The position numbers and the translations under genes are program-made. From Monoraphidium neglectum (taxonomy: Eukaryota; Chlorophyta; Chlorophyceae; Sphaeropleales; Selenastraceae), in contig NW_014013199.1 in the NCBI RefSeq assembly GCF_000611645.1, positions 1 through 27,659 on the forward strand: a stretch of DNA of 27,659 nt, read 5' to 3'. The notes under the pieces were generated by a model. It searched no databases, was not told where the DNA came from, and saw only the letters and a list, made by a program, of their open reading frames with translations. Numbering within the stretch: position 1 is the stretch's first letter; the number at the start of each line of letters is the position of its first letter. This document shows positions 1 to 10,483 of the stretch, in pieces.

Positions 1-1017
1 GGGGGGGGGGGGGGCTGCGTGGCGCCTGCTTCTCCCGCGACAGCCAGCAGCTCGTCGCCTGTTGTGTGTGCCTGCGTTTGTAACAACGATGCTTGCTCAG
101 TCATCTGAACCTGGGGCGCATGCCGTGTTGCTTTGGGGCGCATGCCGGCAGCTGTGGCAGGAAGGAGGTTGGTGAAGGCAGGGCAGGGTGCAGACCCCTG
201 GCGACGCGACGAGGCAGCGTTGAATGGCCTAGTGCGGGGGCCCCTCCCCCTCACACACCTTGATATGGTCGACACTTACTCGCCCACCCCGGCTGCTTGA
301 TAGGTTTCAGCTGCTAGGTGTGTCCTTGGCTGGTTGTATGGCGGCTCGCCACAAATTCAACATAGGCTACTGGAATAACGAGTGGCGTACTGAAATGTGG
401 CTGATGATGAGACGACGGTGGGTAATTTGGATTCGAAGAGGGGGTGTAGGGGAGGCTCCACCCTTCATCAATGCCATAAACTCTCACGTCAATGAACGGG
501 GGGTGCTTGTGCCTGGGCAACGCTCCCCGAAGCGGCGCGCCCTGTGGTGTTGTTTGCATAGCGGTTGTGCTGCAGTGACGGCACTGCCGAGCCCCCCTGT
601 CCACAGCAGCCAAAGCACCCGGAAGAATAAATTGGATTTGACTAAGTCTCTGTTGCAGGCCCAGAAAACACCGAGCGATCGGGAGAATTCTTCTTCCTGC
701 ACAGGGTTCGCCACATGCAGCGCTGAATGTATGTCGACGCGCTGGCCAATCAAATATGTGCGTTCAATTGCTGTGTGTCTCAACGCACAATTCTTAGCCG
801 TCTAGGGATAGCCCCCGCTCAGCAAGATCCTTGTTGATGTGTTGCAAGCCGATGGTGGCCTGCGCAGGTCTGCCGCGACCCATCAGCCGCCAAAAGTTCA
901 GCTAGACGAGGCATAAAATAGGGTGTGCCATCAGAGCCACGCATGAAGCGTAGCCTGGCAGGGGCGCTGCCCGACCAGGCCATTCGCTGGTGCAGGCCCG
1001 GCTATGGGTCGCGTTGC
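1..1017. other. Left-edge intergenic DNA
   Basis: No convincing gene is seen. The window opens with a run of 14 G, which may be a contig edge or a homopolymer. A 14-bp direct repeat (tggggcgcatgccg) occurs at 112-125 and 134-147. The open frames here on both strands look random: mixed composition, no recognisable domain and no splice-supported extension. The right end holds the probable promoter of the CBM20 gene. Confidence 0.5.
913..920 (+). promoter_or_regulatory. TATA-like box upstream of the CBM20 gene
   Basis: ATAAAATA in a locally AT-rich patch, about 100 bases before the ATG proposed for the starch-binding gene. Its position would suit transcription starting near 945. If so, the ATGs at 925 and 943 would be too close to or upstream of the start, which favours the ATG at 1018. 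This rests on sequence match and spacing only. Confidence 0.3.
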
Positions 1018-2347
1018 ATGCGCGTCTGCACAACAGCAGTGCTTCAATTGACGCGACCGACGTCCAGCAGCTTAAGTGCGTGGCCTCGTTTGGAGGCGCC
1101 CCCCGCCCCGCTGGCACTGCAGCACTGCCACATACCTGATGAGCCCCTGCTTATTGTGATCCTGAGTGCATGCAGCTGTCAAGAGCCTGCTACTTATGCG
1201 GAGGCATATTCGAATTTTGTTTGTGGGGCCCAGTGCGGCGTCCTTTGCCTCGCACGCATTGCTGTGGTTGATCTCCTGATCGTCTTCTTGCAATGCAATC
1301 ACTGCAGACCTCCCCGCGCGGCGGCAGCAGCAACAGCAGCCGCCGCAGCAGCAGCAGCAGCCGCAGCAGCAGCAGCCGCAGCAGCAGCAGCCGCAGCAGC
1401 AGCAGCCGCAGCAGCAGCAGCCGCAGCAGCAGCAGCAGCAACAGCAGCTGCAGGAGCAGCAGGAGCAGCAGGAGCAGCAGCATGAGCTTCAATCTCGCCT
1501 CATGATACCAGGCGGCTCATTGGTGCAGCAGCTGGTGGTGCAGGTGGTGTTCAGCATCCACTACCGCTGCACGTTCGGTGCTGCTGTGCGCGTGTGCGGT
1601 GACGTGGCGCAACTTGGCGGCTGGCAGCCTAGTGGCGCCGTGGAGATGGAGTGGCAGGAGGGGGACACCTGGGTCGCGGCAGTGCAGCTGCCCGCCGGGT
1701 GAGCGTTGCTGCCGAGGTGCACTCGCATAAATCGCTCACGTTTGGGCCGGGTGTCCACCAGCAAGTCAGGGCGTTTTATACGTTCGTCTCAGCATGGGCA
1801 CAGCGGCCGCCACGCTGTAAACAATCACCCCCTTCCTGCTCATGCGCGCTTCGCCCCTGCAGTGCCCCGCCTGCTTGCCCACCCCTGTCGCTCAACCTAC
1901 CTGCTACTGCAAGCATGCCCACTCCGCACCCTGTGACAATTGTTATGCCAACTGATTCCTGTTGCCCTCTCAACTCCAGGGCCAGTTTTGAGTACAAGTA
2001 TGTCGTGGTGGACGCATCAGGCCTGCCAACGCGCTGGCAAGAGGGCCCCAACATGGCACTTTCGCTAGAGTGCTCACTGGGCCCCAGTCGCCTGGACGCG
2101 GTTGATTCGTGGTGTCAAAGCACCCAGCTGCGGCGGTGGCACGCACCTGTGGAACCACTGCTGCCTCCGCTGCCGTCGCAGCAAGAGCAGCCGCTGCAAG
2201 GGCGTGAGCAACTGCGGCCAGTTTTCAGGGTGTGTGGAGGCGACGACGACCCCTACCCTGTGCCCCGTGGCGCCAGCAGCAACGTCGTCTCTTTCAAGCG
2301 GGCGTCCAGCCCTGCCCCCAGCCCTGCCCCACCGCGCCGCACTCCTG

Positions 2348-2380
<33 letters not shown>

Positions 2381-3477
2381 GCAGCCGCAGCAGCGGTGGC
2401 GGCGGCGGCGGCGGCGGCAGCAGCAGCGGCAGCACATCGCAAGCAGCTGCTGGCTTGGCAACGGCACCCAGCGTTCCAGCGGCTCTTGCTCGGCGCTCGT
2501 ACGAAGCGGCAGATCAACGGCAGCAGCAGCAGCAGCAGCTTCAACACCACCAGCAGCGGTTGCCTCGGTGCAGCTCGCCCTCTGGTAGCCCCGGCGGCCC
2601 AGGCAGCGCCACGGCGTCGGTTGATGAAGCCCAGGCTGCGCTGCCCTGCCTGCAGCAGGAGCTCGAGGCGGCTCTGCGCGCACTGCAGGCAGCCCCTGCG
2701 CCCGACGCCGCTGACGCGCTGGGGGTGGCAGTGGCTGAGCTGCGGGAGATGCAGTCGATTGTGCTCATGGATGGTGCGCGGTGCGGCGGGGCCGCGGGGG
2801 CTGGCGGCGGGGCCGGCGGGGCCGGCGGCGGGCCCCCCCCGGCACGCGACATGGAGCTGCTGCGCGGCGCGTTTTCGCCGGCAACGGCGTCCCAGGAGGA
2901 GGACGAGTCTGACGCGGACGAGTGCTGCTTCGCGGCGGCTCTGGCGGCTGCCAACGTGCCGCGTGCGTCATCTGCAGCTGCGTCTCCATCGTTCCCTGAG
3001 GCAAGCTGCTATGGTGGGGACATGTTTGACGGGCAGCTCGGGACCATCGTTGAGCCGGGCTGCGACGCGACATCGGCGGCACTGGGCGACCCCCTGGTGG
3101 CCGCGCTGCTGGGCGACGACCCGGAGCTGTGCTGCGCATACGTGCACGACGCCATATGCAGCTCCAGCGGCAGTGGGGACTGGTGGGAGGATGAGGACAC
3201 GGTGTTTGCAGACGCCGCCGCAGCAGCCTGCGCGGCCGGCCTTGCGGCCGCGCAGGGCGCGGATGCGCTGGACGCGCTGCGCGAGCGTGCCCTGGGTGCT
3301 GTGAGCGACGCCCTCACGCGGTCTGATGTTCTGGGGGCGCAGCACCCTGACCCGGCGCACCCCGAGCTGCTGCGCTTGGACCGCGAGCTTGCGGCCGCCA
3401 CCAGGGCCTCGCACGGTGCCGCAGCCTCATCGGCCTGCCACAGTGTTGGGGTGACCCAGCACGCGCGGGCCCGCTAA
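1018..3477 (+). CDS. CBM20 starch-binding-domain protein with Q/P-repeat N-terminus
   Basis: Three-exon model: 1018-1075, 1308-1698, 1980-3477 (648 aa). Exon 1 is the least certain; it is joined by a GTGCGT donor and a CTGCAG acceptor and keeps frame. Residues 1-25 (TAVLQLTRPTSSSL and on) resemble a transit peptide. Residues ~26-80 are poly-Q with regular QQQQP and QEQ units. A CBM20 domain spans ~96-178 and is completed only by splicing at 1698/1980. The residues equivalent to starch-binding site 1 of fungal glucoamylase are all present: W125 in LGGW, K156 in EYKYV and W169. The remaining ~470 residues are low-complexity (S, G and A runs) and acidic stretches with no domain I recognise. No catalytic domain is present, so a non-enzymatic starch-granule or pyrenoid-starch binding role is inferred. 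I see no [D/N]W[R/K] Rubisco-binding motif. An alternative start is ATG 1502, just before CBM20. Confidence 0.72.
1325..1483 (+). repeat. Interrupted CAG repeat coding Q4P and QEQ units
   Basis: A CAG tract broken at a regular 15-bp period by CCG, giving about five successive QQQQP units in the frame that continues into the CBM20 domain. It then passes into CAG-CAG-GAG units (QQE). The regular substitutions that stay Q/P/E in this frame support translation of the tract rather than a UTR repeat. Confidence 0.85.
2350..2433 (+). repeat. AGC/GGC microsatellite coding Ser and Gly runs
   Basis: AGC repeats followed by a CGC/AGC mix and then GGC repeats inside the third exon of the CBM20 gene. In the gene frame these give a serine-rich run, then a polyglycine run, then more serine, so the section is a disordered linker. 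Confidence 0.8.
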
Positions 3478-6132
3478 GCTGCCCCTGCTCTGCTGCACTG
3501 GCCTGCGCTCCTCGTCTCAGCTGGCGCGCAACACGCAACTGGCGCCGCAGGCGGCGCTTTACCTAGACTCCTCCTGCCTGCGTGGCCAGCGATAAACCAG
3601 GCAGGCCTCAGGCAGTTGCCATGTAGTCCCTTTTTGACGGTTCCCTGCTGACCCCATCTTCATCCTGGCTTGACGCCACACACTCCTGAGCTCGTTTGGG
3701 CGTGGTGTTGATGTGCCCTGAACCCCGGTGGTGCGCGCAGGCACCCCTGCTGCCGCCAATTTTGTCATTACAGGGGCACCCACACGGACCCCTTGCTGCA
3801 GGACGCCAGCAAAGCCCCCATTGCACACCCCATGCACTTCATCTGGCAGCCTCCGGGGACCGAGCTGTACCCCTTTTGGCTGCTGCAGATTATTTTTTGC
3901 GGAGCACGTGCCGGGGCGGGGCAGCACACGCAGCACGACTGCGAGCTGCCTCGTGCCCAGCTGCTGTGCTGCGGCTTTGCGGCCCCAGTCATTCCCGTGC
4001 TTGCCGGCGTGAAGCACCGCAGTTTTTTTGGGAGGACAGGAGGACAGTTTTCGCAAATTACAGGCGCGTACCCCACGCTCCCTTTGAAGCGGTTGCTCTT
4101 GCGAGCACAGTTGCTTTGGAGAGCACAGTTTTTGGGGTGCACGTGAACACGCACCACCAACCACTTGTGGGGCGCTCGCGCGGTCACACCGGTGCTGTCA
4201 TGTGTGCTATAAACCACTGCTGTGGTGCCACAGGCACACATCGTTGCGTACACGAGCGTGAGTGCAGGCGCTGCAAGGGCGTTTTTCCCCCATCCTACGA
4301 GCCTGCCCGTGGCCCCACCCGGGCTGCCGCATCCACTTTGCCTGGCGCCTGGTGGTTTTTGAGCTTGAGCGGGGTGGCTTCCATTGCCTCATCATCTTGC
4401 CTGCAGCAAGCAGAGACTGGGGTTTTTGGTCAAGTACTACGGCCTTTCTGTAGAGAGGGGCGAGTGAGGAGAGGAGAGCGTTGAGAGCGTGGATCGCGAG
4501 AGGGTCTCAATTTGGAGGTGGGCGAGGGTTGAGAGGACACCGAAGGCTGGCCACTTGCGATTCAGTCGAGCACCCGGCTCGACTCAGTCGACCCCCCGGC
4601 TCGGCTCCCTTTTTGCTGTTGCAGCTCGGCCCTGCCGGCCTCTGGTCTGTTATCGACAGCAGAGCCGTTGCGTGCACACATGGAAGGATTCTTGCTGCAG
4701 CCATGGCGGTGACCTACCACTGGCCTTGCTGCTCAAATTTTCCCAAGGGAACAACGATAACGATTTCGATGGCCATGCGCCTTGGATGCGCACGAGAGAG
4801 AGGCCGTCTGAGACGCCAGCCCTTCAGCAGACTCCACACACAACATTCCCACATCCACACACATCAACTCAAACACATGCTCTCTCATCTCCCTTTTTCC
4901 CTCGCGCCCTCCATGACTATCAGCGGGATGTGCCGAGGTGTTGTCTAAGGCCGCTGATGCATTCAGATATACTCTTGGCCGTCACGCACTTCATTTCGCC
5001 TGATATTTGCTGTACTGCAGCGGGAGCGTGTGGTCTTTGTTGCTGCACAACGCGCATTGTAAACCACGGTTGATGGGTTTTATCATCCTTTCCGGAGACA
5101 CGACCTGGGGGTGGGTCAGAGGCGCTTCACTGCTTGCATACCGCTGCATCTCGCAAAGATCCCTCCTTATTTGTCCAAGCCAAATCCCATGTTCATACGT
5201 CAAAGCCCTATCAGGGCAAACTGAGACGGACTCGTCCCACACGCTGCAGTTGCTCTCTACGTATCAGGCTGGGGCCTGTGGCATATGCTGGCTAGTTGCA
5301 GTGCGGGCAACCCTACCTGTTGAAGTATGAAAGTGTGACGGGCAATGTCGGGAAGCGCAGAACGCTGCCTCTGTGCACGTGTGCTGCTTGAGCGGCTGGC
5401 AAGGGTCCATCCAGGCCGGCACTTGAGCGTCACTTGCCTTGCAGCAGGGAAGCAACCTGTCAGCCTTCTTACAAATTGTAGCATGAAAATGTTTTGGATG
5501 CTTATGCAGTCGTGGGCGGCAGCTTCTGTGTGCCCGAGGGCGATTCGGTCTTCACTAGTCCAGCCCTGCAAATCATGCCGGGAAGACCCGCTATCACACC
5601 AGTTGTATCCTTGCAGCGTGAAATTAATATTTGCACAGTCGCACCAACACACAAACGCTGATTGACATTGGGGCTCGGCAGCATTCACTGCACGGACGAG
5701 GACGGCTACAACACCAGGTGAGATCCACCTATTACGCTCTCATAGTGGTTATATTCGGAAGTTTGCCATGCCAGCAGGGCGGGGACCCTGCAGCATGCAG
5801 GTCGGGAGAGCCAGGCTGTCAAGTGCAGCTGTGCGACATGCCCGGTGTACCCTTGCGCTTGCACGAATTTGACGCTTGTGATTTGTAACATAGACCTGAG
5901 TAGTGCAGGCATGCCCGAGGCGCAGCGCAGGACTGGCGCATCGACGCGCTGCCGCCGCTCATGCCCGCCCTCCGGGCCCCTCTCTCACTCCTTCGCCCCT
6001 GTCCCTGGTGCGCATCACGGCCATGTCCCAACCGGCCCGCCCCACAGTTTCGTGTTCCATACTTCTGCCTTGGTGGGCTGGTACACCACCAGCGGAACGC
6101 CAGCCGTCAATCAAGCTCGAGGGAGGGGCAGC
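3478..6132. other. Intergenic region between CBM20 and GT32 genes
   Basis: About 2.65 kb without a supportable gene. The many short open frames on both strands overlap one another, have no recognisable domains and show no splice-linked continuity. The only TGTAA on the plus strand is at 5058-5062, which would give the CBM20 gene an unusually long 3' UTR. The frame of the GT32 gene is open upstream as far as 5845, but that stretch looks non-coding. Confidence 0.5.
5058..5062 (+). terminator. Possible TGTAA polyadenylation signal
   Basis: TGTAA is the usual poly(A) signal in chlorophyte nuclear genes. This is the first plus-strand copy after the CBM20 stop at 3477, about 1.6 kb downstream. That is long for a 3' UTR, so the link to that gene is weak. 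Confidence 0.2.
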
Positions 6133-7732
6133 ATGCGGCCGGCGCTGGTGTGCGCGCTGGTGCTGCTAGCTGCGGCGGCGGCGTGCGGCGGCGCGCGCGC
6201 CGCCGACCTGTCAGCCCTCGCCGCCACCTCTGGCGCGGCGGCCGCGCTTCATGAGCGCCGGCCGCCCATCGCTTCAGTGCGCCTGACGCCCAAGGAGGCA
6301 GCCAAGGCGGCCGCCGCCGCCGCGCGGGCGCGCACGGCGCCGCTGCGCTCGTCGGCGTGGCCAGCGCCCCATTACGACAATTACTCGCTGGCCGCCAGCC
6401 GGGACACCTTTGAAATCTGCAAGAACCAGAGCGGCGTGCGGCGTGAGATGGCCCTGGAGGACCTGCCGGCGCTGTACGGCCTGCCGCGCGACCTGCTGCG
6501 CCACCGCCGCGTGCCCGTGGCAACGCTCATGCGCGTCATCTCCGACGCCGCGCCCAGCGTCCGCCTCGTCATCGCGCCGCTGCTCGCCGGCGAGGCGGAG
6601 CTGTCGCCGGTGCTGCACCCCGACGGGCGGCTGCCGCGGCTGGTGCACTTCACGGTGCGCGACAAGGACGCGCTGCTGCCGCACCAGGCGCTGGCCATCG
6701 CGACGTGGGCGGTGCTCAACCCCGGCTACGCCATCCTGCTGTATGACGACGACGACATCGCAGACTTCATGGCGCTGTACCACGGCCGCCTGCTGCCGCT
6801 GTTCCGGCGCCTGGGCTCCCAGGTGGAGCGCACCGACCTGTGGCGCTACCTCGTGCTGTGCACCTTTGGCGGCGTCTACGCGGACAGCGACGTCGTCGCG
6901 GGGCGGCCGGTGTCGGGCTGGGCGCAGGACGCGGGGCTGCTGACGGGCGTTGAGAACGTGTTTGAGACGATGGACGCCGCGCGGCGCCGCGACTACACGC
7001 GCGTCATGCAGGTCGTGCAGTGGACCATCGCGGCGCGCCCCGGCCACCCCGTCGTCTGCCGCATGGGCGACTACATCCAGCGGCGCCTGGACGCGGAGGC
7101 GTCCGGTGCGGTGCGCGAGGAGGACCGCGACCACGCCATCCTGGAGCGCACCGGCCCCGGCATCTGGTCGTCGTCGGTGCACGACTACCTGCGCGAGCAG
7201 GGCGTCGCGCCAGAGTCGGTGGTGGGCGGCGCGCGCGTTGGGGACGTGCGGCTGCTGCCCCAGAGCAGCTTTGGCTGCGCGTCCAGCACGGTCAACCTGG
7301 CGGACCCCATGGCCTACGTATACCACATGTTCAAGGGCAGCTGGCGGCTCAACGAGCACGAGAAGCTCTGGCAGTTTGTGGCGCACCTCTACGCGCACCT
7401 CTTCTCACCGCACACAGCAGCGGAGGCAGTGGGCACGTCGCCAGCAATCGCGGCTGGCCGCAAGGCAGCGCTCAATAAAGGGGCCGTGCAGGTCTCGCCA
7501 GCGGTCGGCGCGGAGGGGGCGGCGGCAGCGAAGGAGAAGCGGGAGGACGAGGGCTGGCTGGCGGCACCGTCTTCAGGGAAGCGGGCACCTCAAGCACTGG
7601 AGCGGCCGGTCGACAAGCAGCAGCGGAATCCTGCCGTGCAGGACCCCAAGGTTGGCATCAATGGTGGCTGGCAGCAGCAGCAGGCACCTGGCATCGTCGG
7701 CAGCCGGGAGGCCAGCAAACGTGGTCAGCGGC

Positions 7733-7774
<42 letters not shown>

Positions 7775-8406
7775 CGCAGCAAGAACACCAACTGCCCAAG
7801 CAAAGGGATGGTAAGCTGCGCCGGCGCCAGCAGCTGGGCAGCGCGCCACTGGCTGGAAACGACCAAGCCGTTGAGCGACGGTTGCACGAGCAGGAGGCGC
7901 CGCTCAGGACGGTAACAGATGGTGCAGCGATGGTGGGGCTGCAGCCGCTTGAGGCGCAGATGCCGCTTGGCGTGCCGCACACTGCGCACTCGCGCGGCGT
8001 TGGGCTGCTGCCAGTGCTGTCGCTGCTGGCAGCTGCTGTGCTGGTTGCCAGCACGCTAGTGCAGCGCAGCAGCACAAAGTGCGGCGGGCGCCCGTGCGGG
8101 GGCGGGGGTGGCGGGCTGCGGCATTCAGCAAGCGGTGCACTGGCTGGCATCTGGGGTGGCGCGACGCGGCTCGCGAGCTCCAGCAGAGCCGGTGGCTTAG
8201 CCAGCAGCTCCAGCGCAGCGTCGCTGCTGGTGCCGTTGAGCCAGGCCCCACCGCGGTCGCCCAGTACGCCGCCGCTGCCCCTGGGGGCCGCCGCGGCTGC
8301 GGGCGCCAGCACCGCAACGCGGTCCCCAGTTGGTGTTGCGACGGGTGGCTGCCTTAAACGCAGCAGCGGCAGCATGCAGTGTCTGCACAGCGCGGGCATG
8401 CAGTAG
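6133..8406 (+). CDS. GT32 (OCH1-like) glycosyltransferase with C-terminal membrane segment
   Basis: Single exon, 757 aa. The start at 6133 is chosen because a classic signal peptide follows at once (ALVCALVLLAAAAACGG, to about residue 23). The frame stays open further upstream but without coding character. GT32 features: LPRLVHFT at 167-174, ERTDLWRY at 232-239, the metal and sugar-nucleotide DxD as DSD at 251-253 within GGVYADSDV, TGPGIW at 340-345, and a final H-x-F near 398 (VYHMFKGSW). The family includes yeast Och1 alpha-1,6-mannosyltransferase and related sugar transferases acting in the ER/Golgi lumen. Acceptor and sugar cannot be read here. After residue ~430 the protein is low-complexity with a 13-Gln run at 535-547, then a hydrophobic helix at ~623-643 (LLPVLSLLAAAVLVAS) and a ~110-residue Ser/Gly-rich tail. 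Confidence 0.88.
7735..7773 (+). repeat. (CAG)13 coding polyglutamine
   Basis: Thirteen uninterrupted CAG codons in the frame of the glycosyltransferase, in the disordered region between the GT32 domain and the C-terminal hydrophobic helix. Confidence 0.95.
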
Positions 8407-9926
8407 CGTGGTCGCCAACCACGCGCCCCAAGCAGCTGCCGTCTGAGTGCCTCACCTCCTCCCCTTTCCGCCCATTGTCAAACTTGTGTGTCCGCCTCTC
8501 CCACCCCAAAATCCCCAACCCCGCTGTATTCCTTCCTGCATACTTGTGCACAATTTTGCCACCCAACTGCACATCTCACCTTGGGTGAGGCGGTGAGCCG
8601 CCTACATTTGCACGCCCGGCGAGGTTTGCTGCCGGCTGTGTCTGGGCCCAGGCGTGCGGCAGCAACCTGCCCACCCCTGCAGACAGCCCTGAGTCCTATT
8701 GCTGTCGGAGGGTTGGTCTGCACCTTGACGGTTACACTGCATCTCATCGCAGCACACCACGGCACAGTACAGCTGCTGTGGACGCAGCAGCAGCGCAGCG
8801 TTAGCCGAGCCAGTGCCCCGCAACGCCACGGGCTGCCTGCACACGCGGCCCACACTCGTCAAGAATGCTCTGGTGCACCGGTGACCTTTTTCTCTTTGCA
8901 TTTTGAGTGTTTTGGTGAACCACGTTGTGTCGGGGATGTTGTGGGCGAATCTGCTTGCATCGCACTAGGTGGCCTGTCCACATGCCCGGACAGTTGCTCT
9001 CCAGCTGCAGTCGCAGCCAGAGGCTTCATTTCCATGCCCAGCCGCTCGCGCCTGTGCGCAGCGACTCGACAAGTCCGTGAGCGCATCCCCACCGGCGTAT
9101 TTGCATGGTGGTGATGCCACCACACAGCTTCTCGCAGTTCGCATTATGCTGGGAGCCCGCGGCCGCCTGCTGCCTATTGCTGACATTTGGGTTCTCTATG
9201 GGCGGCACCATGCTGCTGGCTGCAGTCACTTGGACTCTGTCTCTTGGCCATGGGATAGCGCAGCGGTCCTGGGGTATGGCCAATCTGCTCGTCAGCCCTG
9301 TGAAGGGCGAGCGTGTGCACACGAGACCACAAGATGTGTAATGCGTGTGATTGGCAAGTCAACTGAGTAGTGGAGGTGTGGAAATAGCCTTGGGCCGGAG
9401 GGCTTGAGACACACAACGCACCTGCTTCCCATATCACAAGGGGGCAGGGGTGGAAAATGCAGCAAACTACTGTGTGCAGCCTACCCTTGTCTTCAGCATT
9501 AGTTCCGGTTTAGTGGCATGTCATATACCTGGACTAAACCATCACACGGGTGGATCCACCACGCAAGATGACACGAAATCGGCATGGTTAGTGTGCGAGT
9601 CAACCCCTCCTGACCTGTCGGCGCTGTTCCACCCTGGTGAATTTTTGAGGCCAATTACGCCGTACACATTGAGCACATGCTTTGTGCCTCTATTCAACTT
9701 CGTGTCTTCTTTGTTATCAAGCTGTTTCTTGTTGATAAAGTTGCGCCATGCAGTAGATCACTGGATCATGTGCAACAAGTGTTTTAACGGACTCTGGTGT
9801 ATAGAGGAGCAAAAGGTTTGTTACTTGTGTGATTCACATGCGCCTTGTATTAGTGGTGTTGGCCTAGTTGCGGCTTGAGGTCTGCACCTACATCACCCTC
9901 GCTTACGGCTGCCTCTCCCGCCACAG
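8407..9926. other. GT32 3' flank and intergenic DNA
   Basis: About 1.5 kb. It presumably begins with the 3' UTR of the glycosyltransferase gene. A TGTAA motif occurs at 9337-9341. From about 9440 to 9890 the composition becomes clearly richer in A and T. A plus-strand open frame of 142 codons (9450-9878) lies there, with cysteine pairs near its end, but has no recognised domain. No gene is called. Confidence 0.45.
9337..9341 (+). terminator. Possible TGTAA polyadenylation signal of the GT32 gene
   Basis: First TGTAA on the plus strand after the stop at 8406, about 930 bases downstream. It is plausible as a chlorophyte poly(A) signal, but the distance is long and nothing else supports it. Confidence 0.3.
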
Positions 9927-10118
9927 CAACTGGATAAATTCGTTGCTGGATTTGTAAAGAAAAAGAAGCGGTTCACCTCGCCGTATCTGGTGGCTGGCGC
10001 ACAGCCAGCAGCAGGAGCAGCAGCACCATCACCAGCGGCAGTGACGTTGCCGCAACTCCCTGTCGAGCAGAGGATTGCGCAGCAGCCGCACCAGCAGGAG
10101 AGTGAGGAGAGTAAATAG
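9927..10118 (+). CDS. Possible orphan terminal exon, unknown product
   Basis: A pyrimidine-rich tract ending in ccgccacag at 9926 is followed by an open stretch of 63 codons plus TAG. It reads QQLDKFVAGFVKKKKRFTSP, then an Ala/Pro/Gln-rich segment, and ends EESEESK-like. The composition (lysine cluster, then A/P/Q, then acidic end) resembles a real C-terminus. I could not find a preceding exon with a fitting donor, and no protein family is recognised. It ends only 126 bases before the next ATG. It may instead be upstream leader sequence of the following gene. Confidence 0.25.
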   Translation, partial: QLDKFVAGFVKKKKRFTSPYLVAGAQPAAGAAAPSPAAVTLPQLPVEQRIAQQPHQQESEESK

Positions 10119-10243
10119 CTAGAGCCGGAACTTGCTGACACCCAGCAGCTAGCACAGGTGTTGCTGCTGGAGCACCAGAAGCAGAAGGGTTAAAGAGCAG
10201 GCACATTTCAGCCGCAGCCGGAACCGCAACGCAAGCAGGCACG

Positions 10244-10408
10244 ATGTTCTCAACGCTTATAGCTCGTGGAGCTGTTGTGCCTGCGCTGCTTGGCACCACT
10301 GTGCGCTGGCTGAACCCCGCTTCGGGGGCCGCAGCAGCAGCGTTGGGCCTGCCAGCTGGCGTTGTGGGCACCGCCCCCAGCAGGTCCTTCAGCGCAGGCA
10401 GTGCCCCT

Positions 10409-10483
<75 letters not shown>

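Noticed and set aside
260..805. 181-codon plus-strand frame near the left edge
   Set aside because: Overlaps equally long minus-strand frames, has no recognisable domain, and its composition looks random.
3559..5330. Cluster of 60-260 codon frames on both strands between CBM20 and GT32 genes
   Set aside because: No family resemblance, mutual overlap, no consistent splice signals, and no terminal repeats that would indicate a mobile element.
6274..7398. Minus-strand 374-codon frame opposite the glycosyltransferase
   Set aside because: Antisense shadow: its Arg/Ala/His-rich composition follows from GC-rich third positions of the GT32 gene, which has clear family motifs.
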